DNA from: Faecalibacterium sp. UBA1819
Lineage (GTDB): Bacteria > Bacillota > Clostridia > Oscillospirales > Ruminococcaceae
Reading direction: 5' to 3'
Assembly: GCA_002315015.1 (NCBI GenBank)
Contig: DCEX01000034.1
Coordinates: forward strand, 1-49,531
Length of the DNA: 49,531 nucleotides
Shown: piece by piece, positions 1 to 7,720 of the stretch
Position numbering within the stretch: position 1 is the first letter of the stretch
How the letters are laid out: the number at the start of each line of letters is the position of its first letter
Notes under the pieces: model-generated
Databases searched by the model: none
Seen by the model: the letters and a program-made list of their open reading frames with translations, nothing else
Told to the model about the DNA's origin: nothing
Position numbers and translations under genes: made by a program

Positions 1-27
1 CAACTTTTGACAAAGAGCCAAAATACA

Positions 28-83
28 AAAAGAAAAACAGCCAACTGCACATAAGATTGTGTCCAGTCGGCTGTTTTTCTTTT
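28..83 (-). terminator. Terminator of the HPr-like gene
   Basis: An inverted repeat pairs AAAAGAAAAACAGCC (28-42) with GGCTGTTTTTCTTTT (69-83) around a 26-base loop. Read on the minus strand the stem ends in a T-run, so it suits the gene ending at 122. The A/T-rich arms make it work on paper in both directions. Confidence 0.7.
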
Positions 84-121
84 TCCAAATCCTGTTCGTG
101 ATTGCTTTTTCAACACTGCTC

Positions 122-340
122 TCAGCTCAAAGCGCGCAAAACGCTTTCCAGCTCGCGCTCGTTCTCGCTCACCAGCATCACAGGCTTGGTATAATCAAGG
201 CTCATCAAGCCCAAAATGCTCTTTGCATCTGCGATGCTGCCGCGCGAATCATGCACGCCAATGTCATCGTGACAGCGTGCCGCAGCGTTCATAATGCTTT
301 TCACTTCGTCAAAGTTGGAAATTTTAACCTGCTTTACCAT
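122..340 (-). CDS. HPr-like protein without the phospho-histidine
   Basis: A 72-residue protein with the HPr fold pattern. The region AKSILGLMSL matches the segment of PTS HPr around regulatory Ser46, and total length is slightly below the usual 85-88. The normal active-site segment GLHARPA with His15 is not seen: the matching part reads FDEVKSIMNAAARCHDDIG. It therefore probably cannot carry phosphate from enzyme I to enzyme II, and may act as a regulator or be specialised like other HPr paralogs. The start is fixed by AAGGAAG seven bases upstream of the ATG at 340. It stands alone between its terminator and a likely promoter near 430-458. Family assignment is fairly secure; the role is unknown. 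Confidence 0.75.
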   Translation of the reverse strand: MVKQVKISNFDEVKSIMNAAARCHDDIGVHDSRGSIADAKSILGLMSLDYTKPVMLVSENERELESVLRALS

Positions 341-730
341 AATGATTTCTTCCTTTCTGTAAGAGTAGGTTACCTTATCCGTCTGACAGTACGAAGGAAC
401 GATTTCGGCTTTCCCCTCCTGTCAATGGTATTATAGCACAAATTTTTCCTTTTGTGTTTGTGAATATGCAATATATACGATTTATTCACGGATTTCTCCC
501 CGTTGAACAAAAGTACATTGTGGCAATTATGTGTTTTGTATATTTTACCAGCCGTTTTTTTCATTTATTGGAATTTATATTCCGTGATACGGAATTTTGT
601 TCATAAAATAGTCTTATTTCGGCAATAAAATGAGGCCGGAGCATTATTTTGCCCAGCCACATTTTTTCGCATAGTTGCGCTACACATCATTTCTCCATAA
701 TATAAAACAAAAACGCACAGTAACACATTG
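341..730. other. Intergenic region between the HPr-like gene and corA
   Basis: This A/T-rich 390-base stretch holds the HPr-like gene's ribosome site (AAGGAAG, 345-351) and a minus-strand TATAAT at 430-435. The -35 one 17-bp spacer away (453-458) is poor. I see no open frame with a ribosome site and no clear T-tailed hairpin for the end of corA. Confidence 0.4.
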
Positions 731-1666
731 TTACAGCCACTTTTTGTGAATCATAAAAAATACAGAAGCCGCTGTACAAATCACAGCTACGCCAATCAAA
801 ATCCAAAACCCACCGGGCGTTTTCTCAAACGGGACCGGCACGTTTGCCCCCCACAAACCAAAGATAATGGTGGGGATGGTCAGCACCACCGTCAAAGAGG
901 CCAGCACCTTCATCACCGTGTTCAAGTTGTTCGACATCACCGAAGAAAAGGTGTTCATCGTCCCGTTCAAAATATCACGGTAAATATTCGCCATTTCAAT
1001 GGCCTGTTTGTTTTCAATGATGACATCTTCCAAAAGGTCGGTATCATCGGGGAAGTTTTTTACAAAGTCCATGCGCAGCAGTTTTTCCAGCACCAGCTCA
1101 TTTCCCTTGAGTGAGGTCGAAAAATAAACCAGCGACTTCTCAAGCCCCAGCATTTGGATAAGTTCTTTATTGCGCATCGATACATGCAGCTCATTTTCCA
1201 CGCGGTTAGAAGCTTTTTCCAGCTCACGCAGATAAAACAAAAAGAGCGTCGCATTGCGATACAGCATTTGCAGCGTCATTCGGTTCTTTTTTCGCGTGGA
1301 AAAATTTTTTACGGGGCTGTCGGTAAATGCGCGGGCAAGCGCGCTTTCCTTTAAGCAAACGGTAATAATATTATCCTGTGTCAAAATAATGCCGAACGGA
1401 ATCGTCGTGTAAACAAACCCGCGCTTAGACTGTTCCTCCACGCACGGGGTATCCACCAAGACCAAAAGATAATCTTCTTCCGCTTCAATACGGCTGCGTT
1501 CTTCTTCGTCGAGCGCCGCGCGAATGGCCGCGGGGTCAAGCTCCAGCTGTGTGCTCACGCGCAAAATTTCTTCTTCCGTCGGTGCGCACAAATCCACCCA
1601 CGCGCCGGGAGTAATTTCCTCTCGCTCACGCAGGCGGCCTTCTTCCGTATTATAAATGGTAATCAT
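731..1666 (-). CDS. corA: CorA-family divalent metal transporter
   Basis: A 311-residue CorA/MIT-family protein for Mg2+ (or Co2+/Ni2+) uptake. The N-terminal two thirds form the soluble alpha/beta and long-helix part. Two C-terminal membrane segments lie at about 245-270 and 285-305. The pore-loop signature, normally GMN after the first segment, reads GLWGANVPVP here, so the Met is replaced by Ala. The start at 1666 is chosen because AGGGAGAAT directly precedes it; a longer frame to 1696 lacks a ribosome site. The gene follows a structured leader at 1683-1800. Family is secure; the transported ion is not shown by sequence. Confidence 0.88.
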   Translation of the reverse strand: MITIYNTEEGRLREREEITPGAWVDLCAPTEEEILRVSTQLELDPAAIRAALDEEERSRIEAEEDYLLVLVDTPCVEEQSKRGFVYTTIPFGIILTQDNIITVCLKESALARAFTDSPVKNFSTRKKNRMTLQMLYRNATLFLFYLRELEKASNRVENELHVSMRNKELIQMLGLEKSLVYFSTSLKGNELVLEKLLRMDFVKNFPDDTDLLEDVIIENKQAIEMANIYRDILNGTMNTFSSVMSNNLNTVMKVLASLTVVLTIPTIIFGLWGANVPVPFEKTPGGFWILIGVAVICTAASVFFMIHKKWL

Positions 1667-1682
1667 ATTCTCCCTGCCTTTT

Positions 1683-1840
1683 GCGCCGTCCGGCACAAGC
1701 AGCAGAAAGCAATTACCCTGCCATGCTGCGGACGGCTGCCTTTATTTTACTTGTACTTCGGCTTCGAGGCTCACCCTCCACAACATTTCCCTCTCTTTCT
1801 CGGTCCCTACTTGCGGCGTTTCTTCATTCATAAAATCCGC
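1683..1840 (-). promoter_or_regulatory. Structured leader upstream of corA
   Basis: Just upstream of the corA ribosome site lies a strong hairpin: GCCGTCCG (1685-1692) pairs with CGGACGGC (1729-1736), with an inner GCAGCA/TGCTGC pairing. Further 5' on the minus strand (about 1770-1825) the RNA contains AAAGAGAGG and, farther on, GAGGGTGAGCCTC, an order that recalls T-box stem I (AGAGAG then GGUGnAA). The conserved T-box antiterminator sequence is not convincingly present, and there is no clear match to the Mg2+ M-box. An RNA regulator of corA is plausible; its class is unresolved. Confidence 0.35.
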
Positions 1841-1880
1841 AATAACTCAATTTTATTTTATCTCCCACCGCGCAATTTTG

Positions 1881-3278
1881 TCAATTACTTTTTCCTTCCA
1901 TTTCGGCCCAAGTTTTCAAACACCCGTGCAGCAAATCGGCGTCATTTCTATCGTGTGTCATCACCAGCATCGGTCTGTCCTTTTGCAGCCGCACGATGCT
2001 TTGTGCCGTTTGTTCTTTTGCCTGTGCGTCCAACCCCTTCAGCGGCTCGTCCATCACAATTGCCTCAGCGCCGTCGGCCAGCATAGCCCGCAAAATCGCC
2101 ACCCTTCTTCTCTGTCCGCCGGACAGCGCTTTCACACGGCGCTGCGCCTGTTCCTGCACCAGCCCCACGCTGTCAAGTTCACGCAAAATTTCTTCACGGC
2201 ATAAACGGCTGACCAGCGCAATATTTTCTACTGCCGAAAGGTCATCCAGCAGCCGATTTTCTTGGAACAGCGCCGATATGTACAGCGTTCCTACCTGCCC
2301 GCGGCTCGGCTGCTTGAGTCCCAGCAAAATGTTGAGGAATGTTGTTTTTCCCTTTCCCGACGGTGCCGTTACACAAATACATTCCCCCGGCTCAATTCCA
2401 GCGCTCACCCCCGACAAAATGCTTTCTCCGTCATAACCGAATACAATGTCTTTTGCCCAAAGTGTTTTCGGCGCACCGGGCGCCGGAACTTTGGCATGGC
2501 CGCATGGCACAACTAAAATTGCTTTTAAGAAAGCACGTGAAATACTGAGCACCAGTTTTTCACACACAAAGCTAAGGGCCACAATCAATACCGTCCATGC
2601 GAACAAATCCGCTGTGGCAAATAACAGCTTCGCATCATACAAGCGTTCGCCAATGCTGTTCGCTGTAATGCCAATCAGCTCGGCGGCAATTCCGCTTTTC
2701 CAGCTCAACCCCACCCCTACTTCACATGCGGCAAAAAAGTGGGGTGCCGCGGCAGGCAAATAAAGATAGCGCAGCGTCTTTGCCTTTGAAAACTGAAAGA
2801 CCCTTGCCATCTCCGGCAGCCCTTGGCCTACCGACTCAATTCCTGAAAGCACATTGGCATACACCAGCGGCAGCACCATTAAAAAGCTGATAAAGACAGA
2901 AAGATTCCCTGCATTTTTCAGCCATAGCAGCGCTAAAATCACAAAGCTTGCCAGCGGAATGCTGCGCACGGTTCGCATGAGCGGCAAAAACAGCGTCTTA
3001 AAAACCGGCACACAAAATGCCAGTGCCGCCAATCCCGTTCCCAGTATCACGCCCCCCGCAAAGCCCAGCAATACACGCGCCGTCGTCTGCGCCGCCGTTA
3101 TCCATGTTTGCGGCATCAGCACCAAGGTAAACAGCGCCTTTGCCACTGCAACAGGCGATACCAAAAGCAAATCCTGACCAACGGCAAAAGCCGCTGTCTG
3201 CCAGACCAAAAGCCAAAAGCAGACGGCGGCCGCCGTTTGAATCCACTGTTTTTTCTTACGCTCCATAATAGAAGTCAT
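1881..3278 (-). CDS. ABC importer permease-ATPase fusion (NitT/TauT/Ssu type)
   Basis: A single chain of about 465 residues carrying both halves of an importer that are normally separate. Residues about 1-255 are an SsuC/TauC-like permease with six hydrophobic segments. Residues about 270-465 are an ATPase: Walker A APSGKGKTT, Q-loop LFQENRLL, signature LSGGQRRRVAILRA, Walker B AIVMDEP and H-loop MTHD. The Walker A starts APSG rather than the usual GPSG. The exact start is uncertain: ATG at 3278 (or GTG 3281) has GGAGGGG 14 or 11 bases upstream, and ATG 3266 is also in frame. It overlaps the end of the binding-protein gene by about 20 bases, so translation is probably coupled. The substrate is unknown. 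Confidence 0.85.
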   Translation of the reverse strand: MTSIMERKKKQWIQTAAAVCFWLLVWQTAAFAVGQDLLLVSPVAVAKALFTLVLMPQTWITAAQTTARVLLGFAGGVILGTGLAALAFCVPVFKTLFLPLMRTVRSIPLASFVILALLWLKNAGNLSVFISFLMVLPLVYANVLSGIESVGQGLPEMARVFQFSKAKTLRYLYLPAAAPHFFAACEVGVGLSWKSGIAAELIGITANSIGERLYDAKLLFATADLFAWTVLIVALSFVCEKLVLSISRAFLKAILVVPCGHAKVPAPGAPKTLWAKDIVFGYDGESILSGVSAGIEPGECICVTAPSGKGKTTFLNILLGLKQPSRGQVGTLYISALFQENRLLDDLSAVENIALVSRLCREEILRELDSVGLVQEQAQRRVKALSGGQRRRVAILRAMLADGAEAIVMDEPLKGLDAQAKEQTAQSIVRLQKDRPMLVMTHDRNDADLLHGCLKTWAEMEGKSN

Positions 3279-4341
3279 CACCGGGCAATTCCCCTCCAAC
3301 AGAGCTTGCATCCGCTTGCATCAATACCTGCAAGTAACCGGATACTTGCTGTTTCATGGCATCTCCTTCCACAAATGTAATATTGCACTGGGGCAGCGCT
3401 TTTTCTGCCACAGCCGCCTTCGGCACAATGCCATAATCTGCAATCAGCTGTGCAGCTTCAGCGGTATTTGCATTCACCCATTCTACACTTGCCTGATAAT
3501 CTGCCAGAAAATCGCTCATCAACTCGGGGTTTTCCTGTGCAAAGTCCTTTTGTACCACCAAAACACCCGTCACCAAGGCAGAGTCCGGGGAAACCTTATT
3601 CCACTCCTCGGTCAAATCCAGCAAAACGTTCAGCGTGTCCATCTGCATTTGTGCTGTGGTCACATAAGGCTGTGGCAGCATCGCCAAAGCACCTTCGCCC
3701 GCGGCGGCCAGCGCACTTACCACTTCGGTAGCCTCACTTTTATATTCAATGGTCACGTCAACTCCCGGCTCCAAGCCGTTTTCGCGCAAGATGTGGTTCA
3801 GCGCATACTCCGGGGTTGTACCCTTGCCCGTTGCATACAAAGTTTTTCCTTTTAAGTCAGCAACGCTTGCCACATCGCTTTCCGTTCCCACAATATACAA
3901 AACACCCAGCGTATTGATGGCAGCCGTCTGAATTTTGCCCTGTGTCTTATTGTAAAGCACACTTGCCAAATTGCACGGAATCATCGCAGCATCCAGCTCT
4001 CCCTGAATCAGCTTCGGTGCAATTTCATCCGCAGTGCCGTACATCTCCACCTGATAATCATGGCTTGCCGTTCCCTCATCCACTTGGTTCATCAAGGAAA
4101 CAATGCCCATCGTCGTCGGGCCTTTTAAGCCTGCCAAACGAATGGTGCCGCCCTCTTGAGTAGTGGAAGTGTCAGAGGCTGTGCTTTGTGCCGCAGTGCT
4201 TTCAGAGTCCGGCGTGCTTGCAGCCGATTGTGCTGTGCTCGCGCTCTGGCTGCTGCTTACTGCCGGGGTACCGGCACATCCGGCCAACATCGTCATGCTC
4301 AACGCCACTGCACTGATAACCGCCATCCAACGTTTTTTCAT
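3256..4341 (-). CDS. Substrate-binding lipoprotein of the fused ABC importer
   Basis: A 361-residue NMT1/SsuA-like periplasmic-binding-type protein, exported and lipid-anchored. The signal peptide ends in a lipobox LAGC with the lipidated Cys at residue 22, followed by a Ser/Thr/Ala-rich linker to about residue 60 and then the binding domain. The start at 4341 has GGAAGGAAG just upstream; a Met seven codons earlier would place the ribosome site inside the gene. It is first in a two-gene operon with the permease-ATPase fusion and is divergent from a Crp/Fnr regulator. The family includes binders of sulfonates, nitrate and thiamine precursors; nothing here fixes the ligand. Confidence 0.87.
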   Translation of the reverse strand: MKKRWMAVISAVALSMTMLAGCAGTPAVSSSQSASTAQSAASTPDSESTAAQSTASDTSTTQEGGTIRLAGLKGPTTMGIVSLMNQVDEGTASHDYQVEMYGTADEIAPKLIQGELDAAMIPCNLASVLYNKTQGKIQTAAINTLGVLYIVGTESDVASVADLKGKTLYATGKGTTPEYALNHILRENGLEPGVDVTIEYKSEATEVVSALAAAGEGALAMLPQPYVTTAQMQMDTLNVLLDLTEEWNKVSPDSALVTGVLVVQKDFAQENPELMSDFLADYQASVEWVNANTAEAAQLIADYGIVPKAAVAEKALPQCNITFVEGDAMKQQVSGYLQVLMQADASSVGGELPGDDFYYGA

Positions 4342-4361
4342 ATTCTTCTTCCTTCCATTCA

Positions 4362-4390
4362 TTGCAATTTCCAGCTTATTATACTATAAT
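4362..4390 (+). promoter_or_regulatory. Promoter of the Crp/Fnr regulator gene
   Basis: TTGCAA (4362-4367), a 17-bp spacer and TATAAT (4385-4390) form a near-consensus sigma-A promoter with predicted start about 4397. The transcript would run through the palindrome at 4405-4422 and into the regulator and GTPase-RNase genes. Confidence 0.7.
4378..4383 (-). promoter_or_regulatory. -10 element of the ABC importer promoter
   Basis: A minus-strand TATAAT sits here, predicting a transcript start near 4371 for the binding-protein gene. The hexamer 17 bp upstream (AGACGT, 4401-4406) is a poor -35, as expected for a promoter that needs an activator. Confidence 0.5.
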
Positions 4391-4404
4391 AAACGCAATC
4401 ACGT

Positions 4405-4422
4405 CTGTTGCTCTCGCAACAG
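4405..4422. promoter_or_regulatory. Palindromic operator, candidate Crp/Fnr site
   Basis: A perfect inverted repeat CTGTTGC-TCTC-GCAACAG. Its centre lies 42.5 bp upstream of the predicted ABC start, close to the -41.5 position of class II Crp/Fnr activation. It also lies about +9 to +26 of the regulator's own predicted start, where binding would repress. The half-site spacing resembles the TTGAT-N4-ATCAA layout of Fnr sites, with a different core. Confidence 0.5.
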
Positions 4423-4439
4423 CAAAGGAGTTTTTTATC

Positions 4440-5135
4440 ATGGCACATGAAGCTTTGCAAAATTGTCCCTTGTTTTCTCAAATCTCTCCTGCCTATATTG
4501 ACCGCATCCTCACCGTTCTTCACGCAACCGAGCAAACCTATCCTACCGACACGGTTCTTGTTCACGCCGGAAGCAGCAGCTCCCGGCTCGGTATTGTTTT
4601 GTCCGGCGATATTGAAGCTTGGCGCACCGGAATGACCGGGAGTGAATTTCTCAGCGCTCATATGACATGCGGCGGCGTTTTTGGCGACCTCATGGCCGCG
4701 TGCGGAACAGAAAGCCCCGTCACCGTGCGCACCGGCAGTATCAGCCGCATTTTGTGGATTTCTTATCCCGCTTTGCCCGCCCTGTTTTCTCACAGCACCG
4801 AGCCCGCCTTTCAGGAGGCCTGCACCATGTTCCTGCGCAACTTAATTTTTGCGATGGCCACAAAATATTTTGCGCTTGACCGTCGGCTTGAAATCTTAAC
4901 GCTCCCGTCTCTGCGCGATAAAATTCTGTACTATTTGTCACACTGTCTTACCCCTGCTTCCAACGGCGGACGCACCATTCCGTTTTCGCAGTCCGTTTGG
5001 GCGGATTATATGCACTGCGACCGAAGCGCCCTATCGCGTGAATTGTCGCGTATGCGTGCTGACGGCGTGATCCGCACCGAAAAGCGCACCATTTGGTTAT
5101 GTACCGATGCACCAAACGAGGGGGAGACGCCATGA
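4440..5135 (+). CDS. Crp/Fnr-family transcription regulator
   Basis: A 231-residue protein with an N-terminal cyclic-nucleotide-binding-type beta barrel (about 15-135), a dimer helix and a C-terminal winged helix (about 160-225, recognition part SVWADYMHCDRSALSREL). Scattered cysteines are present but not in the N-terminal Fnr iron-sulfur pattern, so the signal is unknown. The start at 4440 follows AAAGGAG; an upstream in-frame Met at 4362 lacks a ribosome site. It is divergent from the ABC importer and overlaps the next gene by 4 bp (ATGA), so it probably controls the importer and is co-transcribed with the GTPase-RNase. Confidence 0.88.
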   Translation: MAHEALQNCPLFSQISPAYIDRILTVLHATEQTYPTDTVLVHAGSSSSRLGIVLSGDIEAWRTGMTGSEFLSAHMTCGGVFGDLMAACGTESPVTVRTGSISRILWISYPALPALFSHSTEPAFQEACTMFLRNLIFAMATKYFALDRRLEILTLPSLRDKILYYLSHCLTPASNGGRTIPFSQSVWADYMHCDRSALSRELSRMRADGVIRTEKRTIWLCTDAPNEGETP

Positions 5136-7714
5136 AGCCGCAAATCATCGCCGGCATTTTAGCCCATGTTGACGCCGGCAAAACGACGCTTTCGGAAGCG
5201 CTTTTGTATGAGGCGGGCTGTCTGAGAACGCTTGGCCGCGTTGACGCACAAAGCACCTTTCTTGATACGGATGTGCAGGAAAAAGAGCGCGGCATCACCA
5301 TTTTTTCCAAGCAAGCTGTTTTGCCGCTTGCCGATTTTGACCTTGTTCTCACCGATACGCCGGGTCACGTCGACTTTTCGGGCGAGGCCGAGCGTGTGCT
5401 CGGCATTCTCGATTATGCCATTCTTGTCATCAACGGCACCGACGGCGTGCAAAGCCATACGCGCACGATTTGGCAGCTGCTGAAGCGCTTTGAAATTCCC
5501 ACCTTTTTGTTTATCAATAAAATGGACTTGCCCACCGCTTCCCAAAGCGAAGTGCTTGCCCAGCTGCGCCGTGTCCTCAGCGCCGACTGTGTCGATTTCT
5601 CCTGCTTTGGCACGGATGCTTTTCACGAGGAAATCGCCGTCAAAAGCGAATCGCTCCTCAACCGTTATCTGGAAGGGACGCCGCCCTCTGCTTCCGACCT
5701 GCAATCTCTCATCGACTCCCGTCGGGTATTCCCGTGCTTTTTTGGCTCTGCCCTGCGCCAGCAGGGTGTCTCGTCTTTTTTCTCCCTGTTTCAATCGCTG
5801 GTGCATTTGCGCCATTACCCGAGTGCCTTCGGCGCTCAAATTTATAAAATTACCCGTGACGCCCAAGGCAATCGTCTCACTTGGCTCAAAGTAACGGGCG
5901 GCAGCCTGCGCGTAAAACAAATGCTGGAGGGTTCGTTTTCCCAATCTGCCGAAACATGGCAGGAAAAAGCAGACAGCCTTCGCCTTTATTCCGGCGCACG
6001 CTTTGTTCCCACAGAGGAAGTACCCGCAGGCTGTGTCTGCGCCGTTACCGGCCTTACCCACACTTGGGCGGGTCAGGGGCTTGGCATTCAGCCCGATGCC
6101 CCTGCGCCTGTTTTAGAGCCTGTGCTGTGTTACCGCGTTCTGCCTGCCGACGGTATTGATCTGCACACTACCCTTTCCAAGCTGCGAATGCTGCAAGAGG
6201 AAGAACCCAGTCTGCGTGTCAGCTGGAATGATGCTCGTCAGGAAATTCTGGTTCACCTCATGGGCGAAGTTCAGCTTGAAATTTTAACCCGCCTGTTCTG
6301 TGACCGATTCGGCATTTCCCTCACCTTTGACGAGGGCAGCATTGCCTATAAAGAAACGATTGCCGATACCGTGGAGGGCATCGGCCACTTCGAGCCGCTG
6401 CGCCATTATGCAGAGGTTCGGCTCATCCTTTCCCCCGGCGAGCGCGGCAGCGGCGTGCGCTTTTCCAGCATTTGCCCGGAAGAAGTGCTTGCCCGCAACT
6501 GGCAAAACCTTATTTTCACACACTTGGCAGAAAAAGAGCATCTCGGTGTCCTCACTGGCAGCCCGGTTACGGATATTGTCTTTACGCTTGCCTCGGGCAA
6601 AAGTCATTTAAAGCACACCGAAGGCGGCGATTTTCGCCAAGCGACATATCGCGCCGTGCGGCAGGGGCTCATGCAGGCAAAGAGTATTGTGCTGGAGCCT
6701 TGGTATTCCTTTCGGCTGGAGCTTCCAAGCGAAAACGTCGGACGCGCCATGTCCGACTTGCAGCGCATGGGCGCGTCCTTTTCTTCTCCCGAAATCACCG
6801 GCAGCGAAGCCGTCCTCACCGGCACTGCACCCGTTTCTTCCATGCGCGGTTATCCGCTGGAACTTACGGGCTATACACGCGGCGCGGGACGCATTTTCTT
6901 CATGCCGGACGGCTACCGCCCCTGCCACGATGCCGAAAACGTGATTCAGGAAATCGGTTATGAAGCCGAGCGCGATGTGGAAAACACCGCCGATTCTGTC
7001 TTTTGTTCGCACGGTGCCGGGTACAATGTTCCTTGGCAGGAGGTTCCCGCCCACGCACATACCGAGCCTGTGCTTTCCCCCACGGTCCAAGAAGCCCCGG
7101 AGCAGCCTGTGCGGCGCTCTGTTGAAAAGCATGTTGATTCTCTCGCATTGGATGCCGAACTGGCCAAAATTTTCGAGCGCACCTATGGCACAGGCAAAGC
7201 CCGTGAGGCGTTTCGTCCCACGCCGAAAGCCAGCCTGGAAGCCCTGTGGGAAGGCGATATCCCCGAATATCTGCTCGTCGACGGCTACAACGTCATCTTC
7301 GCATGGGATGACTTGCGGGAAGCCGCCGCTTGCGGGCTGGACGGCGCACGCCAAAAGCTAGCTGATATCCTGTGCAATTACCGCGGCAGCCATTCCTGCG
7401 AGGTCATCTTGGTATTTGACGCTTACCGCGTCAAAGGCAATCCGGGTACCGTTGTTCCATACCACAATATTCATATCGTTTATACCAAAGAGGCCGAAAC
7501 CGCCGATATGTATATCGAAAAAGCCACCTTTCAGCTGGCTCGCAAACGGCGCGTGCGCGTCGTAACGTCAGACGGCATGGAGCAAATGATCATCCTCGGC
7601 CACGGCGCGCTGCGCGTGTCTGCGCAAATGTTCCGCGAAGAAATCGCTGTGTCGGATGCGTCCGTTCGTGAAACCATTGCGCGTTCCAATCACGTCAACA
7701 ATTTGCGCTTTTAA
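5132..7714 (+). CDS. TetM-like ribosomal GTPase fused to a YacP/NYN RNase domain
   Basis: An 860-residue protein. The first ~640 residues are an EF-G/TetM-type ribosome-protection GTPase: P-loop AHVDAGKTT (10-18), switch RGITIF (~53), DTPGH (75-79) and NKMD (128-131), then domains II-V. After a linker, residues about 705-850 form a NYN/YacP domain (LLVDGYNVI at ~712, LVFDAYR at ~760, ETADMYIEK at ~790, VTSDG at ~812) with the acidic residues of PIN-like nucleases. YacP is B. subtilis Rae1, an RNase that cuts mRNA in the ribosomal A site; TetM-type GTPases also bind there. ATG 5132 has a GGGGGAG site and overlaps the regulator gene. A role in ribosome rescue or ribosome-linked mRNA cleavage is inferred. 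Tetracycline resistance is possible but not shown. Confidence 0.85.
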   Translation: MKPQIIAGILAHVDAGKTTLSEALLYEAGCLRTLGRVDAQSTFLDTDVQEKERGITIFSKQAVLPLADFDLVLTDTPGHVDFSGEAERVLGILDYAILVINGTDGVQSHTRTIWQLLKRFEIPTFLFINKMDLPTASQSEVLAQLRRVLSADCVDFSCFGTDAFHEEIAVKSESLLNRYLEGTPPSASDLQSLIDSRRVFPCFFGSALRQQGVSSFFSLFQSLVHLRHYPSAFGAQIYKITRDAQGNRLTWLKVTGGSLRVKQMLEGSFSQSAETWQEKADSLRLYSGARFVPTEEVPAGCVCAVTGLTHTWAGQGLGIQPDAPAPVLEPVLCYRVLPADGIDLHTTLSKLRMLQEEEPSLRVSWNDARQEILVHLMGEVQLEILTRLFCDRFGISLTFDEGSIAYKETIADTVEGIGHFEPLRHYAEVRLILSPGERGSGVRFSSICPEEVLARNWQNLIFTHLAEKEHLGVLTGSPVTDIVFTLASGKSHLKHTEGGDFRQATYRAVRQGLMQAKSIVLEPWYSFRLELPSENVGRAMSDLQRMGASFSSPEITGSEAVLTGTAPVSSMRGYPLELTGYTRGAGRIFFMPDGYRPCHDAENVIQEIGYEAERDVENTADSVFCSHGAGYNVPWQEVPAHAHTEPVLSPTVQEAPEQPVRRSVEKHVDSLALDAELAKIFERTYGTGKAREAFRPTPKASLEALWEGDIPEYLLVDGYNVIFAWDDLREAAACGLDGARQKLADILCNYRGSHSCEVILVFDAYRVKGNPGTVVPYHNIHIVYTKEAETADMYIEKATFQLARKRRVRVVTSDGMEQMIILGHGALRVSAQMFREEIAVSDASVRETIARSNHVNNLRF

Positions 7715-7720
7715 GCCTTT

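Noticed and set aside
1667..1840. Mg2+ M-box riboswitch before corA
   Set aside because: Only a short GGTGAG-type match is present and the other conserved blocks of the M-box are not seen.
5132..7714. Calling the GTPase a tetracycline-resistance gene
   Set aside because: It is TetM-like but fused to an RNase domain, sits in host context and has no mobile resistance surroundings. Resistance cannot be read from sequence alone.
7715..7720. Phage attachment site at the left edge of the phage block
   Set aside because: Only 6 bp separate the two stop codons, and no direct repeat with the right edge near 22950 was found.
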